IMG/VR virus record: IMGVR_UViG_3300031857_014260
Location: 1-47,540 of that record
Direction: 5' to 3' (one strand)
From: a virus
DNA length: 47,540 nucleotides
Under the pieces are notes generated by a model. The model was not told the origin of the DNA and made no database searches. It was given only the letters and a program-made list of their open reading frames with translations. The translations under genes and the position numbers were made by a program. Positions 1 to 6,512 of the stretch are shown here, piece by piece. The stretch's first letter is position 1. Each line of letters begins with the position of its first letter.

Positions 1-20
1 GCCTGAAATGTGGCTTTTTT
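1..20 (+). terminator. Possible truncated terminator at left edge
   Basis: A short GCC/GGC stem (1-3 with 12-14) is followed by six T residues. The left arm probably begins outside the window, so this may be the end of a plus-strand unit located to the left. Only a fragment is visible. Confidence 0.3.
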
Positions 21-44
21 GCAACTTTATTTTTTATTAACAAG

Positions 45-65
45 AAAGGACCCGATGGGTCCTTT
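45..65. terminator. Hairpin downstream of porin gene
   Basis: A perfect 9-bp stem (45-53 with 57-65) with a 3-nt loop lies just past the 3' end of the minus-strand porin gene. The T tract is imperfect on both strands, so it could act weakly in both directions. Confidence 0.5.
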
Positions 66-111
66 TGTTACGGGTTACGAGTTCCCGCAGCACTCTATAA
101 ATGTGCTCGAT

Positions 112-1524
112 TTAAAAACTAAGTTGACTTCTTAACATAACAGCACGTTCGCCATTTACACGACTACCTGAACTGCCAACTAATGCATCAAACTTTGTGT
201 CTACATAGTTTAACATAAAACGTAGGTTGTCTGTAGCGAACCAAGTGACGCCATATGTCATAGCAGTAGCACGATTAGATTTGCCTGTAGCTACTGAGAT
301 GTCACTAGCATCAAACTCGCTCATACGTACACCAACTTGCCAAGCACCACGTCCACCTTTGTCAGTAGGATTATTTGGTTTGATCCAACCAAATGTACCA
401 TCTTTGTATGCGTGTGATTCACCTGTTAGGTTGTATACAGCTTGAACATAGTATCCATTTATTTTCTGATCGTTACCTGTAGTAGGATCATAATTAAATT
501 GGAATTGCTCACCTTGTACCTTTAGACCGTTGTAGGCAAATGCTGCTTCAAGACCTTGACGTGTTCTTGTTGTGTTGCCTGATAACGCAGAACCTGTGAA
601 CCAACCTGATTGTGTTCGTGCCTCAGTTCTACCGCTAGCTGGTATTACACCACTTTTGATATCACCTGTACTGTATGCTGCTCCTAGGTGTAACACATAG
701 GCCTTGCTACCTTGTAGTTCGGCAACGTTTGTTGTTACGCGACCGATGTAGTCAAATCCGTCATTGGTAGCGTCTTTATTAGCACGACCGCGGCTTAATG
801 CTAAAGCATAAGTTAAGCCAGGTTTAGGAATACCGTGTAACATAAAGCCAGTTTCCTTAGCAGGAATAAACTCACCGTCAGTATTACCAATTAAACTACG
901 CTCCATAAAATCAATATTATTAGAACTAGTTAATTGCTCTAAGCTGAAAGGCATTTTAAATAAACCAAACTGAAATTGCATTTCAGGATTAGCCGCATAG
1001 TTTACCCACATTTCGTCTGCTGTGGTTGTAGTAGAACTTGAACCAGCATCATTACCAAAGTTAGCCAACAACTGATATTTGAAGTCTTTGGCAAACTGTC
1101 CACGAACACCAAATCTAGCACGACGAACTTCTGCTAGGTTCTGATACGAATCTGTGGTTTGACCTGTACCATAATCCGGGGAGTACTGACGATAGTCCAT
1201 ATGTAGTCGACCTGTAAGCTGGATGGTATTGTTGCCATCTTTGCTTTTGAGTCCGATTCCGTTTTCTGTAACTGAACCATCATTAGCCTTTGTAAATCTT
1301 GAATTGTTGTTATCACGTAAATCTTTATCAATACGAGCAGCATTGAACTGTTTGTTCTCTAAACGCTCAGTGTGTGCTTCAATTTTTGTATTGTACTCTT
1401 GTTGAGTAATAATACCTTTTTGCAGTAAAAGATCAAGTGTATCTTTGTATTCATCGGCCATGGCCGGCGCCGTAAAGCAAAATGCCAAAGAAGTGGCAAG
1501 TGCTAATTTTGTAAATGTTTTCAT
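112..1524 (-). CDS. Phosphate-selective porin-like outer membrane protein (OprO/OprP family)
   Basis: The 470-residue product has a signal peptide (about 1-23, ending APAMA), then a short helical region containing LLLQKGIITQQEYNTKIE, which is typical just after the signal in the phosphate-selective porin O/P family. The rest is rich in alternating beta-strand sequence and ends in ...RSQLSF, with the terminal Phe expected of an outer-membrane beta-barrel. The predicted role is anion or phosphate entry across the host outer membrane. The start has a good Shine-Dalgarno (AAGGA). It lies directly downstream of pstS on the same strand, separated by a terminator-like hairpin, so a phosphate role is likely. 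It could be a general porin; substrate selectivity cannot be read from the sequence. Confidence 0.8.
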   Translation of the reverse strand: MKTFTKLALATSLAFCFTAPAMADEYKDTLDLLLQKGIITQQEYNTKIEAHTERLENKQFNAARIDKDLRDNNNSRFTKANDGSVTENGIGLKSKDGNNTIQLTGRLHMDYRQYSPDYGTGQTTDSYQNLAEVRRARFGVRGQFAKDFKYQLLANFGNDAGSSSTTTTADEMWVNYAANPEMQFQFGLFKMPFSLEQLTSSNNIDFMERSLIGNTDGEFIPAKETGFMLHGIPKPGLTYALALSRGRANKDATNDGFDYIGRVTTNVAELQGSKAYVLHLGAAYSTGDIKSGVIPASGRTEARTQSGWFTGSALSGNTTRTRQGLEAAFAYNGLKVQGEQFQFNYDPTTGNDQKINGYYVQAVYNLTGESHAYKDGTFGWIKPNNPTDKGGRGAWQVGVRMSEFDASDISVATGKSNRATAMTYGVTWFATDNLRFMLNYVDTKFDALVGSSGSRVNGERAVMLRSQLSF

Positions 1525-1537
1525 TGTGTGTCCTTAT

Positions 1538-1575
1538 AAAAAACCGTTAGCATTATAACATTAAATGCCAACGGT
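1538..1575 (-). terminator. Rho-independent terminator or attenuator between pstS and the porin gene
   Basis: On the minus strand an 11-bp stem with one G-U pair (1565-1575 with 1543-1553) is followed by TTTTTT. It sits between the pstS stop and the porin Shine-Dalgarno, leaving almost no room for a separate porin promoter. It may therefore lower porin expression relative to pstS. Confidence 0.7.
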
Positions 1576-1586
1576 TGTCAAGTTGA

Positions 1587-2612
1587 TTACTTCCAAATTG
1601 GATTGTTGTCTGGGCCTTTTAGATCCCGTTTCCAGTTGTCTTGTACTAGTTTGATAACTGATTGTGGCAAGTGAACATATTCTAAATCTTCACTCATCTT
1701 GCTACCGTTCTTGTAACTCCAGTCAAAGAATTTAAGTACAGCACGACCTGTTAATGCGTCTGACTGTTGTTTATGCATAAGAATGAAACTGGCACCAGTA
1801 ATAGGCCAAGCATCCTTGCCTTTCTGATCTGTTAGTAACAAATACATTCCTGGAGCACTGTTCCAGTCTGCGTTGGCTGCTGCGGCCTTGAATGTGTCAT
1901 CGCTAGGCTGTACAAAATTACCGTCACGATTTTTGACTTGTGCGTGTGGAATCTTGTTGCGCTTGGCATAGGCATACTCCACATAGCCAATGCTGTTCTT
2001 GAGTTGTTGAACTACGGCACTTACACCTTCGTTACCTTTGCCACCTACGCCAACTGGCCATTTCACTGCTGTGCCATCTTTAACTTTATCTGCCCATTCC
2101 TGATTAGTCTTACTTAACCAGTTAGTCCATATAAAGGTTGTACCTGAACCATCACTGCGGTGAACCACAGAGATATTTGCGTTAGGTAATTTAAGTCCTG
2201 GGTTAATTGCTGTGATACTAGGATGATCCCATTTAGTAATCTTGCCCATATAGATATCAGCAATAACGTCTGAGGTAAGTTTAAGTTGTCCGGCACTAAC
2301 ACCATCGATGTTGACGACTGGTACAACTCCTCCAATGATCGCTGGGAATTGCATTAGACCTTCTTTGTCTAATTCATCTTGTTTTAGTGGCATATCACTA
2401 GCACCAAAGTCTACAATCTTAGCTTTGATTTGACGGATGCCACCGCCACTACCAATTGATTGATAATTTAAACCAATACCAGTTGCGGCTTTGTATGCTT
2501 CGGCCCATTTGCTATAGATTGGATATGGAAATGTAGCACCTGCTCCTGTTAGATCGGCTGCTGATGCCAGGGAGGATACTGCTAATAAAACTGTTGCGAT
2601 TAAGTGTCGCAT
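1587..2612 (-). CDS. pstS: Phosphate ABC transporter substrate-binding protein PstS
   Basis: The 341-residue product has a signal peptide (1-18, ending LASA). Mature-protein motifs fit the PstS family: GAGATFPYPIYSKWAEAY near the N-terminus, SIGSGGGIRQI near residue 53 and HRSDGSGTTFIWTNW near residue 150, all of which contribute to the phosphate site. It should bind phosphate in the periplasm and feed the host PstCAB transporter; no permease or ATPase gene is in the window. PstS is a known auxiliary gene of marine T4-like phages. A strong Shine-Dalgarno (AGGAG) precedes the ATG. Three direct repeats resembling a Pho box lie 55-90 bases upstream, suggesting control by host PhoB. Confidence 0.95.
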   Translation of the reverse strand: MRHLIATVLLAVSSLASAADLTGAGATFPYPIYSKWAEAYKAATGIGLNYQSIGSGGGIRQIKAKIVDFGASDMPLKQDELDKEGLMQFPAIIGGVVPVVNIDGVSAGQLKLTSDVIADIYMGKITKWDHPSITAINPGLKLPNANISVVHRSDGSGTTFIWTNWLSKTNQEWADKVKDGTAVKWPVGVGGKGNEGVSAVVQQLKNSIGYVEYAYAKRNKIPHAQVKNRDGNFVQPSDDTFKAAAANADWNSAPGMYLLLTDQKGKDAWPITGASFILMHKQQSDALTGRAVLKFFDWSYKNGSKMSEDLEYVHLPQSVIKLVQDNWKRDLKGPDNNPIWK

Positions 2613-2660
2613 TGTGTGTCTCCTATTTGAGTGTTGTAAGACGACCCTGTCTTACACAAA

Positions 2661-2702
2661 TATTTAAACACAAAATGATTACAAGCGTGTTACAAATTAC
2701 AA
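2661..2702 (-). promoter_or_regulatory. Pho-box-like direct repeats upstream of pstS
   Basis: Read on the minus strand, three 7-nt units occur at exact 11-nt spacing: TTGTAAC (2689-2695), TTGTAAT (2678-2684) and TTGTGTT (2667-2673), with a further TTGTAAT at 2696-2702. A TAAATATT element that could be a -10 box follows the last unit. The 7+4 periodicity is that of PhoB-binding Pho boxes. The same arrangement is found upstream of the plcP-like gene, which argues for real regulation. Confidence 0.6.
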
Positions 2703-2723
2703 TTTTTTTACTCAAATATTACA

Positions 2724-3443
2724 TTATGACCAATACTTGTTATGAATTGATTTTTTCCAGTATGACGGATTTTTTAAATTGATAAAATTTTTTATCATGT
2801 ACCATGCCATTCCAAAATATCCCATTTTTTTAAATCTGCGACTATCTTGGCCATAATAGTGATTAATGATTTTAAATTTTTTCACATCGTATTTTGATGA
2901 TAAAAAAAAGTCTTCTGATGTTGTGAACTGCTCAGGAAATCCCCCAAACTCGTCAAACTTGTCTTTTCTAGTAAGCATAAAAGCACCTACCGCAAAGGGT
3001 GAAAAGTATTTCAAAATGTGATTAAGTTGATTGAAAATGAAGAAACTAAGTTCTGCTCTCCAGTCATTTTCATAGCATCTAATATTAGCACCTATTAAGT
3101 CTAAATTATCCAATTCAAATTCAAACACAGCATCTCGAATTGTAGAGCTGTCAAAAAATATTACATCAGCATCTATAAACAATATGTAAGGTGTAGTAAC
3201 TAATTTAGCTGCACTGTTTCTTGCCATAGCAACAGGTCCACCGTCAATGATCTCTACATTAAGAAATGAACGATTGTTTGTTATTATATCTCTAGTACTA
3301 TCAGTTGAACAATCGGCAATAATTATTCTTGTATTGCCTACCTTTTGTAGTCGTAATGAATCAAGCAACTGGCCTATATATCGTTCTTCATTTTTACAAG
3401 GAATTATAATAGTGAGTTTTTCACTTAGGATATTTTTTGACAT
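2724..3443 (-). CDS. Family 2 glycosyltransferase
   Basis: The 239-residue GT-A fold protein starts with LTIIIPCKNEERYIGQLLDSL (about 9-29), continues with IIIADCSTDSTRDI, and has the metal-binding DxD motif in LFIDADVIFF (about 93-102). These are hallmarks of GT2, which transfers sugar from a nucleotide-sugar to an acceptor. There is no clear transmembrane segment, but basic and aromatic C-terminal sequence could associate with membrane. It is the last gene of the operon led by the plcP-like gene. In phosphate-starved alphaproteobacteria PlcP makes diacylglycerol that a glycosyltransferase (Agt) turns into glycolipid, so that role is a candidate. A wall or surface glycan acceptor is the alternative. 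The start has an AAGGA Shine-Dalgarno. Confidence 0.8.
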   Translation of the reverse strand: MSKNILSEKLTIIIPCKNEERYIGQLLDSLRLQKVGNTRIIIADCSTDSTRDIITNNRSFLNVEIIDGGPVAMARNSAAKLVTTPYILFIDADVIFFDSSTIRDAVFEFELDNLDLIGANIRCYENDWRAELSFFIFNQLNHILKYFSPFAVGAFMLTRKDKFDEFGGFPEQFTTSEDFFLSSKYDVKKFKIINHYYGQDSRRFKKMGYFGMAWYMIKNFINLKNPSYWKKSIHNKYWS

Positions 3444-3598
3444 TTTCCTTCTACCTTAAAATTTTCAAACTTTAACCAATAGGTCATTGACTGTAATGTC
3501 TGCTCACATTGCTGCTGTGTTTGGAATTGTAATGTGATCTTTCCGGGTATATCTTTAGGATCGTTTATGTGTACTGCTATCAATATCATCATCCACAT
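3425..3598 (-). CDS. Small membrane-anchored or exported protein, MW-hydrophobic/2-Cys family
   Basis: The 57-residue product starting at MWMMILIAVHI has one hydrophobic N-terminal segment, then a polar region with the pattern F.T...C...L...V.G.C. It overlaps the 3' end of the plcP-like gene by 44 bases and the 5' end of the glycosyltransferase gene, so it is translationally embedded in that operon. A longer start at 3655 is open but would lie deeper inside plcP. A relative with the same pattern is encoded at 42511-42708, which supports both as real genes. The function is unknown; a lipoprotein-like or inner-membrane location is likely. Confidence 0.65.
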   Translation of the reverse strand: MWMMILIAVHINDPKDIPGKITLQFQTQQQCEQTLQSMTYWLKFENFKVEGKCQKIS

Positions 3599-4352
3599 TG
3601 TCTGAATCCTTAGTCCAAAATACAATTTCCCAACGACCGTCATGATGTTCGACAAGAGCCGTACAGCTTTCTACCCAATCACCGTCATTCATATATGTTA
3701 CACCATCAATCTCTTTTATTTCAGCATTGTGTATATGACCGCATATTACTCCGTCATATCCTCGTTTTTTACAATAAGCTGCTAGAGTTTTTTCAAATTC
3801 AAAAATAAAATCAACAGCTTTTTTTACCTTGTGCTTAAGGAAACGGCTAAGACTAAAATAGCCAATACCCATTCTATGTAGGATCCAATTAACTCTATTA
3901 TTAACTGATAAGATGAAGTCATAGGCTTTGTCTCCTAAAAATGTTAGCCAAGGTGCTATACGAGTTATGCCATCAAATAAATCTCCGTGAATTACTAGAT
4001 AACGTTTTCCGTCTTTGCCAATATGATCATATTGATTACACACTGTGATCATATCAAAATTAATATTGTAATTAAGGAATGGTCGTATGAATTCGTCGTG
4101 ATTACCTAAGACGTAGATTATCTTGGTATCTCTTTTTGCGTGACCTAATACTCGACGAACTACATTAGTATGACTTTGTTTCCAACGCCATTTATTTTGT
4201 TTTATTTTCCATCCGTCTATTATGTCACCTACTAAGTAAAGTTGTTCACAGCTATTATGTTTTAAAAAATTATTTAAAATCTGTGCTTTACTATCTTTCG
4301 CTCCAAGATGCACATCTGATATAAAAATACTTCTGTAAGTTTTTGTGTACAT
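3555..4352 (-). CDS. plcP: PlcP-like phospholipase C (LpxH-related metallophosphoesterase)
   Basis: The 265-residue calcineurin-like phosphoesterase shows the metal-site motifs in order: FISDVHLG (D-x-H), YLVGDIIDGW (GD), VLGNHDEF (GNHD), VIHGD and VICGHIHNAEI (GHxH). The C-terminal stretch NDGDWVESCTALVEHHDG is, from memory of the family, characteristic of the alphaproteobacterial group often annotated as UDP-2,3-diacylglucosamine diphosphatase that includes PlcP, the phospholipase C used for lipid remodelling under phosphate starvation. The start used is the ATG at 4352; an upstream TTG at 4370 lies inside the Pho-box-like repeats and is less likely. The likely reaction is release of the phospho-head group from membrane phospholipids. 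LpxH activity is the main alternative. Confidence 0.8.
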   Translation of the reverse strand: MYTKTYRSIFISDVHLGAKDSKAQILNNFLKHNSCEQLYLVGDIIDGWKIKQNKWRWKQSHTNVVRRVLGHAKRDTKIIYVLGNHDEFIRPFLNYNINFDMITVCNQYDHIGKDGKRYLVIHGDLFDGITRIAPWLTFLGDKAYDFILSVNNRVNWILHRMGIGYFSLSRFLKHKVKKAVDFIFEFEKTLAAYCKKRGYDGVICGHIHNAEIKEIDGVTYMNDGDWVESCTALVEHHDGRWEIVFWTKDSDNVDDDIDSSTHKRS

Positions 4353-4353
4353 A

Positions 4354-4392
4354 ATCTTATTTAAACACAAAATGATTACAGCAGTATTACAA
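4354..4392 (-). promoter_or_regulatory. Pho-box-like direct repeats upstream of the plcP operon
   Basis: On the minus strand three 7-nt units occur at exact 11-nt spacing: TTGTAAT (4386-4392), CTGTAAT (4375-4381) and TTGTGTT (4364-4370), followed by TAAATAAG. The block is nearly identical to the one upstream of pstS, including the spacer CATT and the trailing TTTAAATA. This places the plcP-like gene, the small protein and the glycosyltransferase in a predicted phosphate regulon. Confidence 0.6.
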
Positions 4393-4411
4393 ATCTAATT
4401 TTTTTAAAAAA

Positions 4412-5053
4412 TTAATCAATTACAGTAACAAATTTATCTAAAGGTTTTCTAACTTTTTTAAGATTTTCTAGCCAGTCTTGTCCTGATTCTCGATAACCAA
4501 TTGACATCAGTGCTACACTTTTTAAACCTTTAGAATTTAAATCTAAAATTGCATCTACTGCCGGAGGATGAAATCCCTCCATCGGAGTACTGTCAACTTC
4601 TTCAAATGCAGCAGCAATTAATGCAGATGACAATGCTAGGTAAGCTTGTCTAGCAGCATGTTCAAAGTTCGTTAATTTATCTCTGTTTAGATACGTAGTC
4701 AACAAATGATGTCTATAACCTTCCCAACCTTCATTAGTAAATCCTCTTTCGCTGTTAGTAAGATCAAACATATAATTAATTCTATCAGCAGTATATGTGT
4801 CCCATGCCGCAAATACTAATAAATGAGATCCTTCTGTAATTTGAGATTGGTTATTAGCTGCTTCTTTAATTTTGTTTCTAATTTCTGAGTTAGTAATACA
4901 AATAATTTCAAATGGTTGAAGTCCGCTAGAAGTGGGGGTAAGTCGAGCTGCTTCTAAGATTTTATCTACTTTATCTTGAGGCACTGATTTATTAGGATCC
5001 ATTTTTTTTGTAGCATAGCGCCACTGTAATTTATTAAGTAGGTCTGACATCAT
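4412..5053 (-). CDS. Nitroreductase-family flavoprotein (NfsB-like)
   Basis: The 213-residue product is the usual length for a single-domain FMN nitroreductase. It has RYATKKMDP near the N-terminus (FMN phosphate contact region), AARLTPTSSGLQPFEI (about 35-50) and a C-terminal SIGYRESGQDWLENLKKVRKPLDKFV typical of the NfsB/dihydropteridine reductase branch. It would reduce nitro, quinone or pterin-like substrates with NAD(P)H; the physiological substrate is unknown. The Shine-Dalgarno AAGGA precedes two adjacent ATG codons (5053 and 5050). It is transcribed in the same direction as, and just upstream of, the plcP operon and its Pho-box-like repeats. Confidence 0.85.
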   Translation of the reverse strand: MMSDLLNKLQWRYATKKMDPNKSVPQDKVDKILEAARLTPTSSGLQPFEIICITNSEIRNKIKEAANNQSQITEGSHLLVFAAWDTYTADRINYMFDLTNSERGFTNEGWEGYRHHLLTTYLNRDKLTNFEHAARQAYLALSSALIAAAFEEVDSTPMEGFHPPAVDAILDLNSKGLKSVALMSIGYRESGQDWLENLKKVRKPLDKFVTVID

Positions 5054-5100
5054 TATTCCTTTTATTAATATAATATATAGTTGTTAAAAGCTACAGGATT

Positions 5101-5751
5101 TTATTTGTTGTTCGATTTCATCAAATAGTCAACAAAATTTAATAATAGGTCGTGTTGCCCGCCATGCCACTCACGTTTCATCCAAGATTGTAACTGATAC
5201 CAGTTATATTCGGCTTCAGGATGGCAACCAATTAATCCAATACGTCCTTGAATTATAGCCATCGGATCGCCATTTGAGTAAGTGGCTACTGTTTCAAATT
5301 TAGTCGAATCACCAACTAGAGCGCAGCCATCGTAGAAATACATTTTTAGTTGTTCACCGAACCATGTTACTGGCATGGCTTTAGCGTGTGGTCTACGAGT
5401 ACAAGTGTTAGGTCGTGTAATGTATTGTACTGCATCTACATTATTGAGTATATTGAAGTAGTGCGACCCTGCCCAATATGCTCCCATACATATACCAAGA
5501 TAGCGGCCACCGCGAGCCACAAATTTACGTATTCTTGGAGCATGATGTGTCATAAGATAATGCCAAGATTCTGAGTCACCATCTCCACCTGGAAACGCAA
5601 CAATATCTACGTCGTCAAAAAAATCATCTTCAAGTTCGTGTTTGGTGAAAACTTTAAGATTATAGTTGTCTTCAAATGCTTTGATCATTCCATTTGCGCA
5701 TTGAATTGAACATCTAGGTTGGTGCAGGAATAAAGCTATTCTAGGTTTCAT
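5101..5751 (-). CDS. Class I glutamine-amidotransferase-like protein (BPL_N type)
   Basis: The 216-residue protein has a flavodoxin-like glutamine amidotransferase fold: IVAFPGGDGDS (about 51-61), the nucleophile elbow GGRYLGICMGAYW (Cys about 88) and a late GCHPEAEYNW containing the His-Pro-Glu of the triad. The arrangement resembles the N-terminal domain found in some biotin-protein ligases (BPL_N) more than biosynthetic amidotransferases. No partner synthetase domain is fused or adjacent, so the substrate is unknown. It lies just downstream of the tmRNA terminator, with a TAAATA motif 24 bases before the start and a weak Shine-Dalgarno. Confidence 0.75.
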   Translation of the reverse strand: MKPRIALFLHQPRCSIQCANGMIKAFEDNYNLKVFTKHELEDDFFDDVDIVAFPGGDGDSESWHYLMTHHAPRIRKFVARGGRYLGICMGAYWAGSHYFNILNNVDAVQYITRPNTCTRRPHAKAMPVTWFGEQLKMYFYDGCALVGDSTKFETVATYSNGDPMAIIQGRIGLIGCHPEAEYNWYQLQSWMKREWHGGQHDLLLNFVDYLMKSNNK

Positions 5752-5774
5752 GATATTATGTTAGCACATAATAG

Positions 5775-5780
5775 TATTTA
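5775..5780 (-). promoter_or_regulatory. T4-like late promoter candidate (CTAAATACT)
   Basis: TAAATA on the minus strand lies 24 bases before the amidotransferase-like gene and just past the tmRNA terminator. It is a weaker match to the RATAAATA motif repeated elsewhere in the window. Confidence 0.35.
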
Positions 5781-5781
5781 G

Positions 5782-5805
5782 TAAAACAGGGTCCGAAGAC
5801 CCTGT
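5782..5805 (-). terminator. Rho-independent terminator of the tmRNA gene
   Basis: A perfect 8-bp stem with a TTCG tetraloop (5798-5805 with 5786-5793 on the minus strand) is followed by TTTTAC. It lies immediately after the coding piece of the permuted tmRNA and would end that transcript. Confidence 0.85.
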
Positions 5806-5844
5806 AACTATTTTTGGTAATAAGGCATAGCTGCCCCAGCATGG

Positions 5845-5880
5845 CTATCAAGCAGCCATTGCGTAGTAACTGTCGTTTGC
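5845..5880 (-). other. tmRNA tag reading frame (ANDSYYAMAA)
   Basis: The resume codon GCA at 5880 begins ten codons, ANDSYYAMAA, ended by tandem stops TGA TAG. With the tRNA-borne Ala the tag would be AANDSYYAMAA. It is close to the gammaproteobacterial AANDENYALAA but ends AMAA rather than ALAA. It should mark proteins from stalled ribosomes for ClpXP or ClpAP; the Leu-to-Met change is next to the C-terminal residues that ClpX reads. Confidence 0.9.
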
Positions 5881-5912
5881 AGTTATAGTTTTGCTTCTTT
5901 TACGGAGATCGC

Positions 5913-6062
5913 CTACCGTGTAGATCCTTTGAATACTTGCTCGTCAATCGATACTATTTCCGGCCCATCAATAAGATTCTCTTTGAACTCTTCCAACCAT
6001 TCGTTAAATAACGAATAGTTCCACAAGTTTAAGGGAGGTATATAATTATCCCATTGATCCAT
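5913..6062 (-). CDS. Candidate small ORF overlapping the tmRNA intervening segment and coding piece
   Basis: A 49-codon ORF starts at ATG 6062, 12 bases past the CCA end of the acceptor piece. It crosses the whole intervening segment and ends inside the coding piece upstream of the tag. It reads MDQWDNYIPPLNLWNYSL and onward: acidic, with three Trp and a normal protein-like composition. The upstream AAAAAGA is a poor Shine-Dalgarno. An ORF this long can arise by chance at this GC content, so its status is open. If translated, ribosomes would compete with tmRNA processing. Confidence 0.35.
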   Translation of the reverse strand: MDQWDNYIPPLNLWNYSLFNEWLEEFKENLIDGPEIVSIDEQVFKGSTR

Positions 6063-6171
6063 AAAAATCTTTTTGGTGGACCGGCCGGGTACCGCCCCCG
6101 GGTCTTGTCCAATCTTTCTTCTTAGGCGTTGTACTACAATATCTTCCTACCTTTAGAATAACCTAAAGATA

Positions 6172-6285
6172 TTATTTCTTGCGAGATATCCGGATATTTT
6201 TATTGTACAAATATGTAGTGAAACAAATGCTTAAAATCACACTAACTATTAATACTACTATCCAGATTATTAATGACTTGATCAT
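6172..6285 (-). CDS. Tiny single-pass membrane protein
   Basis: The 37-codon ORF begins MIKSLIIWIVVLIVSVIL, one long hydrophobic segment, followed by a short basic tail (NKNIRISRKK), predicting N-out/C-in topology. It directly precedes the tmRNA acceptor piece and follows another tiny membrane protein with only a few bases between them (stop 6288, start 6285). The function is unknown. A holin-like, toxin-like or accessory membrane role is possible but unsupported. Confidence 0.6.
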   Translation of the reverse strand: MIKSLIIWIVVLIVSVILSICFTTYLYNKNIRISRKK

Positions 6286-6287
6286 AA

Positions 6288-6398
6288 TTACCACAACTCG
6301 CAGTTTTTTATTTTTTCGTCGTCTAATGTTTTATCTCGTGAAAGATATAATACCCCAAACACTAGCCAAAATAGTAAAAATAAAATATAACCGGTCAT
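6288..6398 (-). CDS. Tiny single-pass membrane protein
   Basis: The 36-codon ORF begins MTGYILFLLFWLVFGVLYLS, a hydrophobic helix, then an acidic and basic tail ending KNCELW. A good Shine-Dalgarno (AAGGAAG) lies 6 bases before the ATG. It is paired with the next tiny membrane gene at 6172-6285 and lies between the basic peptides and the tmRNA, apparently in one transcript. No family is recognised. Confidence 0.65.
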   Translation of the reverse strand: MTGYILFLLFWLVFGVLYLSRDKTLDDEKIKNCELW

Positions 6399-6431
6399 TA
6401 AACTTCCTTACAACGGACCTAGGGGGATATA

Positions 6432-6512
6432 TTATCTCCGTTTCGCTTTGCGTAGAACTCTACGTGCAGTAGCTTTAATACTGCGAGGATGATGTGCTCT
6501 AAACTTAGCCAT
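6432..6512 (-). CDS. Tiny highly basic peptide B
   Basis: The 26-residue product begins MAKFRAHHPRSIKATARRVL and ends RKAKRR. It overlaps the previous ORF by TAATG (stop and start share bases), implying translational coupling. It resembles that peptide (xFRAxxPxxxKAxARRxLRK pattern), so the two look like a duplicated pair. The charge suggests binding to RNA, DNA or the ribosome. No known family is recognised. Confidence 0.65.
   Translation of the reverse strand: MAKFRAHHPRSIKATARRVLRKAKRR

Larger units (their letters stand above)
5812..6150 (-). ncRNA. ssrA: Circularly permuted two-piece tmRNA (ssrA)
   Basis: Minus-strand order is acceptor piece, intervening segment, coding piece, as in alphaproteobacterial permuted ssrA. 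The acceptor piece ends CCGGTCCACCA at 6074, with a T arm just before it (stem CCGGG/CCCGG, 7-nt loop GGCGGTA). The coding piece begins GGGCCGG at 5966. These two strands form a 7-bp acceptor stem with G-U at the third pair, the identity element for alanyl-tRNA synthetase. The D-loop-like ATTGACGAGC follows. The tag frame is at 5845-5880, followed by a hairpin (ATAGC/GCTAT) and the terminator. The 107-nt intervening segment (5967-6073) should be removed by processing. The 5' limit (about 6150) is uncertain; a further hairpin lies at 6139-6173. smpB is not in the window. Confidence 0.9.

Noticed and set aside
4353-4370. TTG start at 4370 for the PlcP-like gene
   Set aside because: It would place the first codons inside the Pho-box-like repeats; the ATG at 4352 starts the conserved domain with normal length.
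6179-6472. 97-codon plus-strand ORF across the mini-gene region
   Set aside because: No good Shine-Dalgarno, and it runs antisense to four minus-strand small ORFs that have ribosome-binding sites or coupled starts.
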